DNA of 64,000 bases from Methanobacteriota archaeon (GTDB taxonomy: Archaea; Thermoplasmatota; Poseidoniia; Poseidoniales; Thalassarchaeaceae), in NCBI GenBank assembly GCA_018650285.1, contig JABIGF010000021.1, positions 62,001 through 126,000 of the forward strand, given 5' to 3'. Positions 19,921 through 29,026 of this stretch are shown here, in pieces. The stretch's first letter is position 1; the number at the start of each line of letters is the position of its first letter. The position numbers and the translations under genes were made by a program. Below the pieces are notes generated by a model. The model did no database searches. It was not told the DNA's origin and worked only from the letters and a program-made list of their open reading frames with translations.

Positions 19921-21213
19921 ATGGGAGTATACGCATTCAGATTGCCCGACATCGGAGAAGGAGTTGTTGAGGGTGAAGTCGTTCAATGGCATGTTGAAGT
20001 TGGAGCATCGGTTGAAGAAGATGAAGCACTAATTGATGTCATGACTGACAAAGCAACTGTCACAATTCCAAGCCCTGTATCTGGAAAGGTCATGTCAACA
20101 GTTGGTAATGCAGGTGAAATTATCGCAGTTGGTACCGTTTGTATTGAATTTGAAGTGGAAGGCGAAGGTAATGCCTCATCGAGTTCTAAACCAACCCCTA
20201 TACCTGAAGCCCCTGTGAAAGAAGAAAGGGCAGAGCCAACTCCAAAAGCTGAACCAAAACCGGCCCCAACACCTTCTCCCGTGGTACAAACCCCAACCAG
20301 CACCCCCTCGAGCACATTGAGTGGTGGGAATGGAGTAGGTGGTCGGGCACTAGCATCCCCGGCAGTTCGCCAGCGAGCGAAGGATGAAGGAATTGACCTC
20401 AGCCAAGTTAGCGGTAGTGGACCTGCAGGAAGAATCAGCCATGCAGACATCGATGCACACAATGAATCCGGAGTATCTAGAGGCGGAATCAAATTCTCCC
20501 ATCCAGGGGAACCGGCAGAAGGGACTACCGAAATACCAATTGTTGGATTGCGACGCAAGATTGCAGAACAAATGACTAAGTCATACACCCAAATACCTCA
20601 TTTCTCATACTTTGAAGAGGTGGATGTTACTGATTTGGAAGCATTACGCCAATGGCTCAATGCAAACCGTACTGCGGACCAACCCAAACTTACCTACCTA
20701 CCTTTCATCATGCAGGCATTAGTCAAACTGTTCAGAGAAGGACATCACGGATGCAATGGACATTACGAAGATGAGAGAGAAGTTCTCGTACTGCATAATG
20801 CCGTAAACATGGGTATTGCAACTACGACTGACCGTGGACTCTATGTCCCAGTTGTGAAAAATTGTGAATCAAGAAACATTTGGGAACTTGGGAGCGAACT
20901 AAGGAGAGTAGCAGGTGCAGCAAGAGATGGTACCGCAACACTCTCTGACTTAACCGGCTCAACCTTCACAATCACCTCACTTGGAAGAGATGGAGGACTA
21001 GGTGCTACACCTATTATCAACACCCCTGAGGTTGGAATCCTTGGAGTGCACAAAGCGATTGAAAGACCGGTGGTTGTTGATGGGAAAATAACCATCCGCA
21101 GAATGATGAATCTATCTTCATCATGGGACCACCGCGTTGTTGACGGCGCTAATGGTGCTGCATTAGTGCAAGGTTTGAAGCATCTTCTTGAGCACCCAAC
21201 ACAGATTCTTTGA
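19921..21213 (+). CDS. 2-oxoacid dehydrogenase E2 (dihydrolipoyl acyltransferase), single lipoyl domain
   Basis: Lipoyl motif DVMTDKATVTIPSPVSG; peripheral-subunit-binding segment ASPAVRQRAKDEGIDLSQVSGSGPAGRI; catalytic SWDHRVVDGA. Confidence 0.95.
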   Translation: MGVYAFRLPDIGEGVVEGEVVQWHVEVGASVEEDEALIDVMTDKATVTIPSPVSGKVMSTVGNAGEIIAVGTVCIEFEVEGEGNASSSSKPTPIPEAPVKEERAEPTPKAEPKPAPTPSPVVQTPTSTPSSTLSGGNGVGGRALASPAVRQRAKDEGIDLSQVSGSGPAGRISHADIDAHNESGVSRGGIKFSHPGEPAEGTTEIPIVGLRRKIAEQMTKSYTQIPHFSYFEEVDVTDLEALRQWLNANRTADQPKLTYLPFIMQALVKLFREGHHGCNGHYEDEREVLVLHNAVNMGIATTTDRGLYVPVVKNCESRNIWELGSELRRVAGAARDGTATLSDLTGSTFTITSLGRDGGLGATPIINTPEVGILGVHKAIERPVVVDGKITIRRMMNLSSSWDHRVVDGANGAALVQGLKHLLEHPTQIL

Positions 21214-21224
21214 GGTGAAATTGT

Positions 21225-22649
21225 ATGGAACAAATTTCTTGCCAAGTTTTAGTTGTAGGCGCTGGACCCGGAGGGTATGTGGCTGCAATTCGCGCCGCAC
21301 AACTCGGCCTTGATACCGTAATTGTTGAAGGCGATAGAGCCGGAGGGACCTGCTTGATTCGCGGATGTATCCCTTCAAAGGCGATTATCCATGCTGCTGA
21401 AAGATTTGAATCACTCAAAGCCCATCAAGATGGGCATATGGGATTGAAAGTTGACGGAGATGTCTCCATTGATATGGCAGCATTAGTTGATTGGAAGAAT
21501 GTCATTGTTGGCAAACTCAACAAAGGAGTTGAAGGGCTTCTCAAAGGAAATGGCGCGAGACTTGTCAAAGGTTGGGCTTCATTCCTTGACGGGAAAACTT
21601 GCAATGTGACTGATTCGGATGGAAACAAAGTCGCCCATATTTCCGCAGAAAATGTTATTCTAGCAACTGGCTCAACACCAATTGAATTACCTTTCATGCC
21701 ATATGATGAGAAATTCATTCTCTCATCGACTGGCGCTCTTGACCTAGAAGAATTGCCAGGAAAGGTAGCAATCATTGGTGGCGGATATATCGGCCTTGAA
21801 CTTGGTTGTGCGCTTCGCAAGTTAGGTGTTGAAATTACCGTCATTGAAGGACTTGATACTGTGGTATCAATTTTTGATGCTGAAATTCGCCGACCACTTG
21901 AACGCTGGCTCAAGAAAAACAAGATTACAGTACATACAAATTGTCTCGCAAAGGGTGCAGAGGTAAACGATTCTTCAGTTGAACTTTCATGGAAAAACGG
22001 TGACGACGAAATAATCTCAGAATCATTTGACAAAGTTCTAGTAACTGTTGGACGTAAAGCCAATATTAATGGCTGGGGATTGGCTGAAACTGGTGTCACA
22101 ATGGACGAATCAGGAAGATTCGTAGCAGTTGATTCCCAATGCAAAACCAACATGCGCGGGATATACGCTATTGGTGACCTAGTCGGTGAACCCCTACTAG
22201 CACACAAAGCGAGCGCACAAGGGGAAATGGTAGCCGAAATTATCGCTGGAAAACGGCGCGATTTTGAACCTGTAGCCATCCCTGCAATCGTCTTTACCGA
22301 ACCAGAGATAGTTAGTGTTGGAATGACTCCAGATGAAGCAACTGCGGCTGGCGAAGAAATCATTGTAGGAAAATTCCCTCTAGCGGCAAATGGAAGAGCC
22401 CTAACTCTTGAGGCTGAAAAAACAGGCGGATTTGTCAGAGTTGTTGCTAGAAAGGATGACCACCTTATCCTTGGGATTCAAGCCGTTGGCAGCCATATTG
22501 CTGAACTTTCTGGTGCATTTGTACTAGCTCTAGAAATGGGTGTGGTGCTAGAGGATATTGCAGGGACCATCCACGCACACCCAACCATGAGTGAAGCGTT
22601 CCATGAGGGTGTACTCAAAACCCTAGGGCACGCCATACACTCAATGTGA
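21225..22649 (+). CDS. lpdA: dihydrolipoamide dehydrogenase (E3)
   Basis: GAGPGGYVAAIRAAQLG, redox-active GGTCLIRGCIPSKA, C-terminal HAHPTMSE. Confidence 0.95.
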   Translation: MEQISCQVLVVGAGPGGYVAAIRAAQLGLDTVIVEGDRAGGTCLIRGCIPSKAIIHAAERFESLKAHQDGHMGLKVDGDVSIDMAALVDWKNVIVGKLNKGVEGLLKGNGARLVKGWASFLDGKTCNVTDSDGNKVAHISAENVILATGSTPIELPFMPYDEKFILSSTGALDLEELPGKVAIIGGGYIGLELGCALRKLGVEITVIEGLDTVVSIFDAEIRRPLERWLKKNKITVHTNCLAKGAEVNDSSVELSWKNGDDEIISESFDKVLVTVGRKANINGWGLAETGVTMDESGRFVAVDSQCKTNMRGIYAIGDLVGEPLLAHKASAQGEMVAEIIAGKRRDFEPVAIPAIVFTEPEIVSVGMTPDEATAAGEEIIVGKFPLAANGRALTLEAEKTGGFVRVVARKDDHLILGIQAVGSHIAELSGAFVLALEMGVVLEDIAGTIHAHPTMSEAFHEGVLKTLGHAIHSM

Positions 22650-22662
22650 TAGAAGTGATGCG

Positions 22663-23328
22663 ATGCGCAAATTCGATGTGATCCGAGCAGGAATTATCCC
22701 ACACGAACTAGTGGCAAAGGAAATGTTACGCCTTCAACAATTACGCATTACTGACGACATTCTAGACACACTAATTCTTGTAGAACATCCAGAAGTTGTA
22801 ACCATTGGCCCTCGGGCAAGAAATGAGGGAGTCAAGGCTCCACAAGGATATGAGTCAACACCTATAGACCGTGGCGGTGGGTTGACATGGCACGGTCCGG
22901 GGCAACTCGTTGCATACCCGATTTTCAAGTGGGATTTAGAGGGCGAAAGTAACGTCGCAGCGATAATCAACCTGCTTGAACGGTGGATTATTAATTCAAT
23001 TAGACCAATCGGGATTAACGCCTATCGAGATGAAAGAATGCAAGGGGTTTGGTTTGAAAACCAAAAATTCTCAAGCATCGGTCTAAACTTTCTCAAATGG
23101 GTTAGCCGACACGGCTTCACAATCAATTACAACACACCAACTGGTAGAGTTGAAAATTTAGCGAGTTGCGGTCTAGAAACAGGGACTACCACATCGTTAT
23201 GCGCCATAGGTGAAACTGGTATCACCCGTGAATCATTAGAAGCATTACTCATTGGTTCAGCAATTCCAAGCATAAACCGTGAAATTGGCACTTATTCCAC
23301 CTTTTCAATACTTGATGAATCCACATAA
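22663..23328 (+). CDS. lipB: lipoyl(octanoyl) transferase
   Basis: LVEHPEVVTIGPRA...PIDRGGGLTWHGPGQLVAYPIF...ENQKFSSIGLNFLKWVSRHGFTINYN. Confidence 0.93.
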   Translation: MRKFDVIRAGIIPHELVAKEMLRLQQLRITDDILDTLILVEHPEVVTIGPRARNEGVKAPQGYESTPIDRGGGLTWHGPGQLVAYPIFKWDLEGESNVAAIINLLERWIINSIRPIGINAYRDERMQGVWFENQKFSSIGLNFLKWVSRHGFTINYNTPTGRVENLASCGLETGTTTSLCAIGETGITRESLEALLIGSAIPSINREIGTYSTFSILDEST

Positions 23329-23371
23329 TTCATTGCGAAGGTTTGAGAACCACGCGACCTAACGAGTTAAC

Positions 23372-24106
23372 ATGATGAAGTCAGGGAACCCCTATTTGCA
23401 CAATGATTCGTTTGGTTTTGGAACAGGTCAAAACAAAATGACCCTTGAGGGTGTGGCTAACAAAACCATGCTACTGCTTGGCATTTGTATTTTCGTATCT
23501 TTCGCCTCGTGGGTGACCTTTACTATCGATCCCGCTATAGGCACAATACTATTCTTCCTTGGTGTAATTGGATCATTAATTGCAGCCTTTTCAATGTGGT
23601 TTATTGATAAAAGAATGGCCATGTATCTTGGCCCGATTTATGCTGCGTTTGAAGGATTGGTTTTGGGTCCTTTTTCAGGGATAATGGAAGCATATTACCC
23701 AGGAATTGTTGTTCAAGCAATTTCTTTGACGTTTGGCCTCTTTGTGACTATGCTAGTAATTTACCGCGCTAAACTCATCAAGCCATCTGAAAATCTTCAG
23801 ATTGGACTAGCATCTGCTATGGGTGCAATTTTTCTAATCTATATGGCATCATTTATTTTAGCAATCGCAACACCATACCAAATCCCCTACATCCATGGAA
23901 ATGGACTTATTGGAATCGGATTCTCTCTACTTGTTATCGGAGTTGCTGCGCTAACATTTGTTATGGATTTTGATTTCATCGAAAAGGGTGTTGAGCAAGG
24001 TGCACCAAAACACCTTGAATGGTATGCTGCTTTTGGATTAATGATTACTCTTGTTTGGCTATATGTTGAACTTCTGCGATTACTTTCTAAATTGCGCTCT
24101 AGATAA
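23372..24106 (+). CDS. Bax inhibitor-1/YccA-like multi-spanning membrane protein
   Basis: About seven hydrophobic helices; GPIYAAFEGLVLGPFSGIMEAYYPGIVVQA resembles the Bax1-I family. Confidence 0.75.
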   Translation: MMKSGNPYLHNDSFGFGTGQNKMTLEGVANKTMLLLGICIFVSFASWVTFTIDPAIGTILFFLGVIGSLIAAFSMWFIDKRMAMYLGPIYAAFEGLVLGPFSGIMEAYYPGIVVQAISLTFGLFVTMLVIYRAKLIKPSENLQIGLASAMGAIFLIYMASFILAIATPYQIPYIHGNGLIGIGFSLLVIGVAALTFVMDFDFIEKGVEQGAPKHLEWYAAFGLMITLVWLYVELLRLLSKLRSR

Positions 24107-24144
24107 TACAAGAGTTCATCACATCAAGCCTTGTCCACTATTCA

Positions 24145-25305
24145 ATGGATGAACATCCACTCTCCCCAAACCTAGGAGGTGCGACTGGCGGAGGAGATTT
24201 CCCCGCCATTGACTACCTAGAGTGGTATGTACCTCGCTTACAGGCAGGTGTTGACCATGATTTGTCACAATCTGGTTTCCATCACCCATGGGATTGGCAA
24301 AAAATAACCGGTGGGAAACTACCTGAACACTTGACCACTTCTTTAACAAAGGCACCTCTTGACCCACGTATTTGGGTGGCTGAAAGAGAAGGCATTGAAG
24401 TCTCAAGGGTAGCTGGTGGACACGGTGTAAGCCAATCACTGATTTTCGCTTTACTAGCAGTAATGAATCCACAGAAGCCGAGAAAAGTTGCTGTAGAGAT
24501 GCCTTCATATGCACCAGTTTCTCAATTTGCACGAGCCCTAGGCTGCGATGTATTGCCGTTTTGGCGTGGGCCTACCTCATCAACAGATTGTGGCCCGTGG
24601 TCAATAAATCGTCAATCACTTGAATCTATTATTGATGATGTGGCCGCAGTCATTACGACACCTATGCAAAATCCAACAGGTTGGATGATGACCCCAGATG
24701 ACCAACAATGGATCTCTGATATCTGCTCTCAACATGATGTGGGGCTAATATCAGACGAAGTCTATATCGATTCAGCAAGAGGGACTGATGACTATCGCCC
24801 AATGCATAGGTATGGTGACCATTGTGTGAGTGTCAACTCTCTAACCAAGTGCTATGGGCTTGGGCCTTTGCGAGTGGGTTGGATTATCGGTTCAGAAAAA
24901 ACAGCAATAAATGCTAGCCGAGCTTTCCAAAATTTGCAAGGCTCATTGGCAGTACCCTCACTTCGTCTTGCAGAACTTGCTTGGCCAATTATTGATGAAC
25001 CGTTATCATTAATCAAAACAAGACGTGAAAAGAATTTACCACTATTACTCAACGTTTTGGCTGCAAATGGAATTGATTGGTCGCCGCCGCCATCAGGAAT
25101 TTTTGGTTGCATACCTCTTGTAGGGACTATTGATTCCCTACAATTTGTAGAAGATATTTGTACAACACATGGCGTTCTAGCAATACCTGGATTGATGTTC
25201 TCACCCAAACTAACTCAATTTGTACGAGTCGCTTGGGGCGGAGAACCAAAAGAGTTTGCAGCAGCGATGGAAGCATTCAATCTATGTCTGCAAGAGTTGA
25301 AGTGA
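24145..25305 (+). CDS. class I/II PLP-dependent aminotransferase
   Basis: TTPMQNPTGWMM, ISDEVYID, PLP-Lys region SVNSLTKCYGLGPLRVGWI. Confidence 0.85.
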   Translation: MDEHPLSPNLGGATGGGDFPAIDYLEWYVPRLQAGVDHDLSQSGFHHPWDWQKITGGKLPEHLTTSLTKAPLDPRIWVAEREGIEVSRVAGGHGVSQSLIFALLAVMNPQKPRKVAVEMPSYAPVSQFARALGCDVLPFWRGPTSSTDCGPWSINRQSLESIIDDVAAVITTPMQNPTGWMMTPDDQQWISDICSQHDVGLISDEVYIDSARGTDDYRPMHRYGDHCVSVNSLTKCYGLGPLRVGWIIGSEKTAINASRAFQNLQGSLAVPSLRLAELAWPIIDEPLSLIKTRREKNLPLLLNVLAANGIDWSPPPSGIFGCIPLVGTIDSLQFVEDICTTHGVLAIPGLMFSPKLTQFVRVAWGGEPKEFAAAMEAFNLCLQELK

Positions 25306-25326
25306 TAGAACTGTGAGCGAGTAGTA

Positions 25327-25950
25327 ATGCCTTCAGCAGTTGTGGCCATCAGTGGAGCAAGTGGTGCTCGTTATGGGGTCCGCCTTCTTGAGTGTCTGCG
25401 CGAAGCAAATTGGGATGTGAATCTCATTATCAGCAATGAAGGCGCCATCAATCTTGATCTTGAATGCGGAATGACACCAAGCCAACTAGCGACCCTACAC
25501 GGAGTTGTGCTTGAAGACAATGAGAATTTGGCAGCAAAATCTGCTTCTGGCTCAGCGAAATTTGACGCTTACATTATCTGCCCAGCATCAGGCACCACCG
25601 TGGCAAAATTAGCATCTGGAATTAGTGATAATCTAATCACACGCTCAGGAATGGTCGCTCAAAAAGAGAGAAGAAAACTCATCTTAGTGCCAAGAGAAAC
25701 ACCCTATGCAACAGTACAACTTGAGAACATGGCTAAACTTTCAAATTATGGAGTAGTAATATTGCCTGCAAACCCAGGATACTACCACAACCCACAAACG
25801 ATTGAAGATTTAGTTGATTTTGTTGTTGCAAGAATTCTCGACCAACTTGATATTGAACATCAACTTAGTCAACGCTGGTCCGGTGGTGAAATTTCGCTAG
25901 CAAATGACGCGCAGTCAACTAAGTCACCAGATAATGACTTACACACTTGA
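25327..25950 (+). CDS. ubiX: UbiX-like flavin prenyltransferase
   Basis: VVAISGASGARYGVRLLE, CPASGTTVAKLASGISDNLITR, LVPRETPYATVQLENM, ILPANPGYYHNPQTIEDLVDFV. Confidence 0.9.
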   Translation: MPSAVVAISGASGARYGVRLLECLREANWDVNLIISNEGAINLDLECGMTPSQLATLHGVVLEDNENLAAKSASGSAKFDAYIICPASGTTVAKLASGISDNLITRSGMVAQKERRKLILVPRETPYATVQLENMAKLSNYGVVILPANPGYYHNPQTIEDLVDFVVARILDQLDIEHQLSQRWSGGEISLANDAQSTKSPDNDLHT

Positions 25951-25999
25951 ACTAGAGCCAAAAGGGGTTGGGTTGATGAAGGTCGTGCGGCACGGAGGT

Positions 26000-27778
26000 A
26001 TGAGTAAGATGGATTACGAGGGGATGACTTCGGCAGAATTGACTGTTGAATTGAAGCGCCTTGGGCTAGCAAGTAGCGGCTCAAAAAGTGCTAAACTTGA
26101 AAGATTACTCTCAATGGAAACAATCTCTTCTGAATCTGAAATAGGAGATGCTGTATTAATTACAAGCGATTCAACTCTTGCTAGCAGAATGAAAGAGAGC
26201 CGCGAAGTATTCGGAAAAGAAATACCGTTCTTTGGAATCATTGTTGTTACAATTCTCTTCATCTCTATTGCTGCAGGTGGAATACTTGGATTGCCTGCCG
26301 TCATGAGTTGGCTCGAAGATGACCCAAATTACTCCCTAATTGATTTTGATCCATCCGAAGCACGAGCAAGGGCTGAGCACCTTGTCAGTTTGGGTCACAT
26401 TGAATATACAGGTAGAATGTCTGGAAGCCAAGAGGAATTAGCTGCTGCTGAAGCAAACAAACAGAATTTTACTGAATATGGGATGTCGGCCACTCTCGAA
26501 GAATTTGATGTACCGATGTTTGAAATCCAATCTAATCCTAGAATCCATTACTGTATCCCTGGAGATTATTCACTAATGCCAAATCTGAATCCTTGCGGAT
26601 TAGATACACAAGCAACAAGAGTTGAATTCCAACATCGCTTTGATTTCGTTATTCAAGGATACAGCGGTACTGGAAACTACCAATTTGGTGACGACCTAAC
26701 AATCGTCAATTTGTCAAACGGCAGTGACGATACGCTTTGGCCACAGGCAACAGGTCAAATTGGTATGGTCTGGGGTTCTGCAGGAGTAGGGAGCAACACT
26801 GACATTTATGCTAAGGCGATTCAAAATGACCTCGCTGCTCTTTTCCTGACAAATGTCGCATACAACTGTGGAAAAGTAGAGGCTGACGACTGTGTGCCAA
26901 TTTTCAAGACCGTTGATATTGAAGGATTGATGGGGCAAACTGGAGACAACCTTCCTGAAACAATACCATTTGTTCAATTATCAAAAAATATGGGTGAAGA
27001 ATTAACTGAAGTATTTGAAAATAAAGAACAAAATGGTGCAAAAATTGCAATTGAAGTTGATGTTGACAATCAAGGCACAAGACCAGTTAGAGTCCCTTGT
27101 GGAATTATTCAAGGAGATGATGACAAACTCATTATTTTTGGAGCGCACCACGATACCGTGTATAGTGGGCCTGGAGCAGTTGACGACACATCTGGAACTG
27201 CAACCGTTCTAGAATTAGCAAGACAGTTTGGCATAATGTTTAGTGAATATGGAACCCCAAAACACACCATTAAATTCTGCACTTGGGGCGGTGAAGAGGA
27301 AGGACTACACGGCTCAAAAGCTTGGGTTGAAAAGTATGCCGAGTCGCTCAATGAAAACCTGATTCTTTACATTAATCTTGATATGAACCATGTTGACTTG
27401 GACACTGAAAGAGGGAAAAGTTTGACTTTGTTTGGCAACTATGCAAGCGATGTAGAACAGATTGAAAATATCGTCACATTATTTGAAGCGGGACATCCTG
27501 ATTTAGCATCAAGATATGATATTAACATTAGAACTTTGAATGGGCCAAAAAATTCTGATACTGGAATGCCATACAATTCTGACCACGGTCCTTTTGTCTA
27601 TGATATCCAACAAGATGAATCAGATAAGGCGGGTCATGCATTAGTCTGCTATGGTTCTGGTTCATACGAATATCACACCTACGCCGATGACATGAGCCGT
27701 TTCAACGAAGAGAGCCTAGCAGTAAGCGCTATCATCTACGGCACCTATGCGAAGTACCTTGCATGGGGAGAAATTTGA
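26000..27778 (+). CDS. membrane-anchored M28-family peptidase with N-terminal SAP-like motif and PA-like insertion
   Basis: MTSAELTVELKRLGLASSGSKSAKLERLL (SAP-like), TM IIVVTILFISIAAGGILGL, M28 motifs FGAHHDTVYSGPGAVDDTSGTA and WGGEEEGLHGS. GGAGGT just upstream supports a start at 26000 or 26009, not 25904. Confidence 0.85.
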   Translation: MSKMDYEGMTSAELTVELKRLGLASSGSKSAKLERLLSMETISSESEIGDAVLITSDSTLASRMKESREVFGKEIPFFGIIVVTILFISIAAGGILGLPAVMSWLEDDPNYSLIDFDPSEARARAEHLVSLGHIEYTGRMSGSQEELAAAEANKQNFTEYGMSATLEEFDVPMFEIQSNPRIHYCIPGDYSLMPNLNPCGLDTQATRVEFQHRFDFVIQGYSGTGNYQFGDDLTIVNLSNGSDDTLWPQATGQIGMVWGSAGVGSNTDIYAKAIQNDLAALFLTNVAYNCGKVEADDCVPIFKTVDIEGLMGQTGDNLPETIPFVQLSKNMGEELTEVFENKEQNGAKIAIEVDVDNQGTRPVRVPCGIIQGDDDKLIIFGAHHDTVYSGPGAVDDTSGTATVLELARQFGIMFSEYGTPKHTIKFCTWGGEEEGLHGSKAWVEKYAESLNENLILYINLDMNHVDLDTERGKSLTLFGNYASDVEQIENIVTLFEAGHPDLASRYDINIRTLNGPKNSDTGMPYNSDHGPFVYDIQQDESDKAGHALVCYGSGSYEYHTYADDMSRFNEESLAVSAIIYGTYAKYLAWGEI

Positions 27779-27790
27779 GAAGGTGAAATA

Positions 27791-28090
27791 ATGGTCAAAA
27801 GAGCACACGCAAGTCACATTCTAATCGCTAGCAAATCACAGGCGATCCAAATTACAGATAAGATAAATTCTGCCCGAAAACCACTCAAAGAGTTTCAAAA
27901 AATGGCGCGCAAACATTCATCCTGCCCATCAGGCTCCAAAGGAGGAGACCTAGGATGGTTTCATGAGAAACAAATGGTCAAAGAGTTCTCTGCTAAAGTT
28001 TGGGAACAGGAACTGAAGGCGATTGATGGCTTCATCAAAACCGGTTTTGGCTACCATATTATTTGGGTACATGAGCGGGATGATGAGTAA
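27791..28090 (+). CDS. parvulin-type peptidyl-prolyl cis-trans isomerase
   Basis: RAHASHILIASKSQA...FQKMARKHSSCPSGSKGGDLGWFHEKQMVKEF...FGYHIIWVHERDD. Confidence 0.92.
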   Translation: MVKRAHASHILIASKSQAIQITDKINSARKPLKEFQKMARKHSSCPSGSKGGDLGWFHEKQMVKEFSAKVWEQELKAIDGFIKTGFGYHIIWVHERDDE

Positions 28091-28144
28091 TCTTACATTT
28101 GATGCCAATAAATGAATAATCCACCGTCTACCGAGGTCAATCTA

Positions 28145-28450
28145 ATGGCAGCTGAAATCTTGACCGACGATACTTGGCCATTATTCATCTCACAGAAAGA
28201 GGCAGTGATAATTCTCACTCGCAAGGATTGCAATAACTGTGCACCTTTCGTAAAAGAGGTTGGCAGTAAAGAGTTCCCTGTTGGAGTCGTTGTACTAGAC
28301 AAACCAGGAACTGTGGGATTCAAGACCGCCTACCCCCGTATTGCAGTAGAAGCGAGTGTCCTCCCCTTCTCCATTCTCTTTTCTCGCGGTGAGTGGCTAG
28401 AATCAGTAATGGGCGCCCGCGTAGGCACCATTCTCGAATGGTTTGAATGA
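28145..28450 (+). CDS. thioredoxin-like protein with CNNC motif
   Basis: ILTRKDCNNCAPFVKEVG...LPFSILFSRGEWLESVMGARVGTILEWFE; ORF track start 28112, likely start ATG 28145. Confidence 0.7.
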   Translation: MAAEILTDDTWPLFISQKEAVIILTRKDCNNCAPFVKEVGSKEFPVGVVVLDKPGTVGFKTAYPRIAVEASVLPFSILFSRGEWLESVMGARVGTILEWFE

Positions 28451-28503
28451 TTAACAGAAAATATGACGCCACCTTCATGGGGTAGTGGCTCTACCGAAGA
28501 GCG

Positions 28504-29022
28504 ATGACCGGCTTGAAACAGGTATTCATGCCAACCGTCATTGATGTTGATGGCACCCCTACCGCACTAGGAGTCACATCCAAGGAAATTGATGCATGGG
28601 ATGTTCTTCGTGCCTTTTTTGGTAAAGCAGAAGATACTGAATTTGTAGGTGCGTTTGTCGAAGTTTGGGAAGTTGATTACATCGGTGAAGAACCTCGCAC
28701 TGAATTGGGAAGAATGGTCCGCAGACCCTGCCCTATTTGTGAACGCTCATCCTTCTGGGAAGAATTGGGTGAACCAAATTACAAAGGGGAACGCCGTCCA
28801 AATACTGGCCGTTGCCACCGCCCAGAATGCTCTGCTTGGATTGAAGTAAACACTGAAGATGCAGAACGATGGGATTGTGGTTGGCCTGCCGCTCAATGGA
28901 CCAAGCGAGTTGAAAGTTACAACTTAGGAATACGTGGCTTAGTTGAGATGCGTGGAGCGGTTACTGCAGCAGGTAAACAACGACGCTCAACAATGAGTAG
29001 TGAATTGATGGAAGACCTCTGA
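28504..29022 (+). CDS. hypothetical protein with zinc-binding CPIC...CHRPEC cluster
   Basis: 172-aa ORF with RPCPICERSSFW...GRCHRPECSAW. Confidence 0.65.
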   Translation: MTGLKQVFMPTVIDVDGTPTALGVTSKEIDAWDVLRAFFGKAEDTEFVGAFVEVWEVDYIGEEPRTELGRMVRRPCPICERSSFWEELGEPNYKGERRPNTGRCHRPECSAWIEVNTEDAERWDCGWPAAQWTKRVESYNLGIRGLVEMRGAVTAAGKQRRSTMSSELMEDL

Positions 29023-29026
29023 ACAC

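Noticed and set aside
19983-20588. 201-aa minus-strand ORF opposite E2
   Set aside because: Shadow of the Pro/Ala-rich E2 linker; no domain signal.
21425-22363. 312-aa minus-strand ORF opposite lpdA
   Set aside because: Ser/Pro-rich shadow ORF antisense to a clear E3 enzyme.
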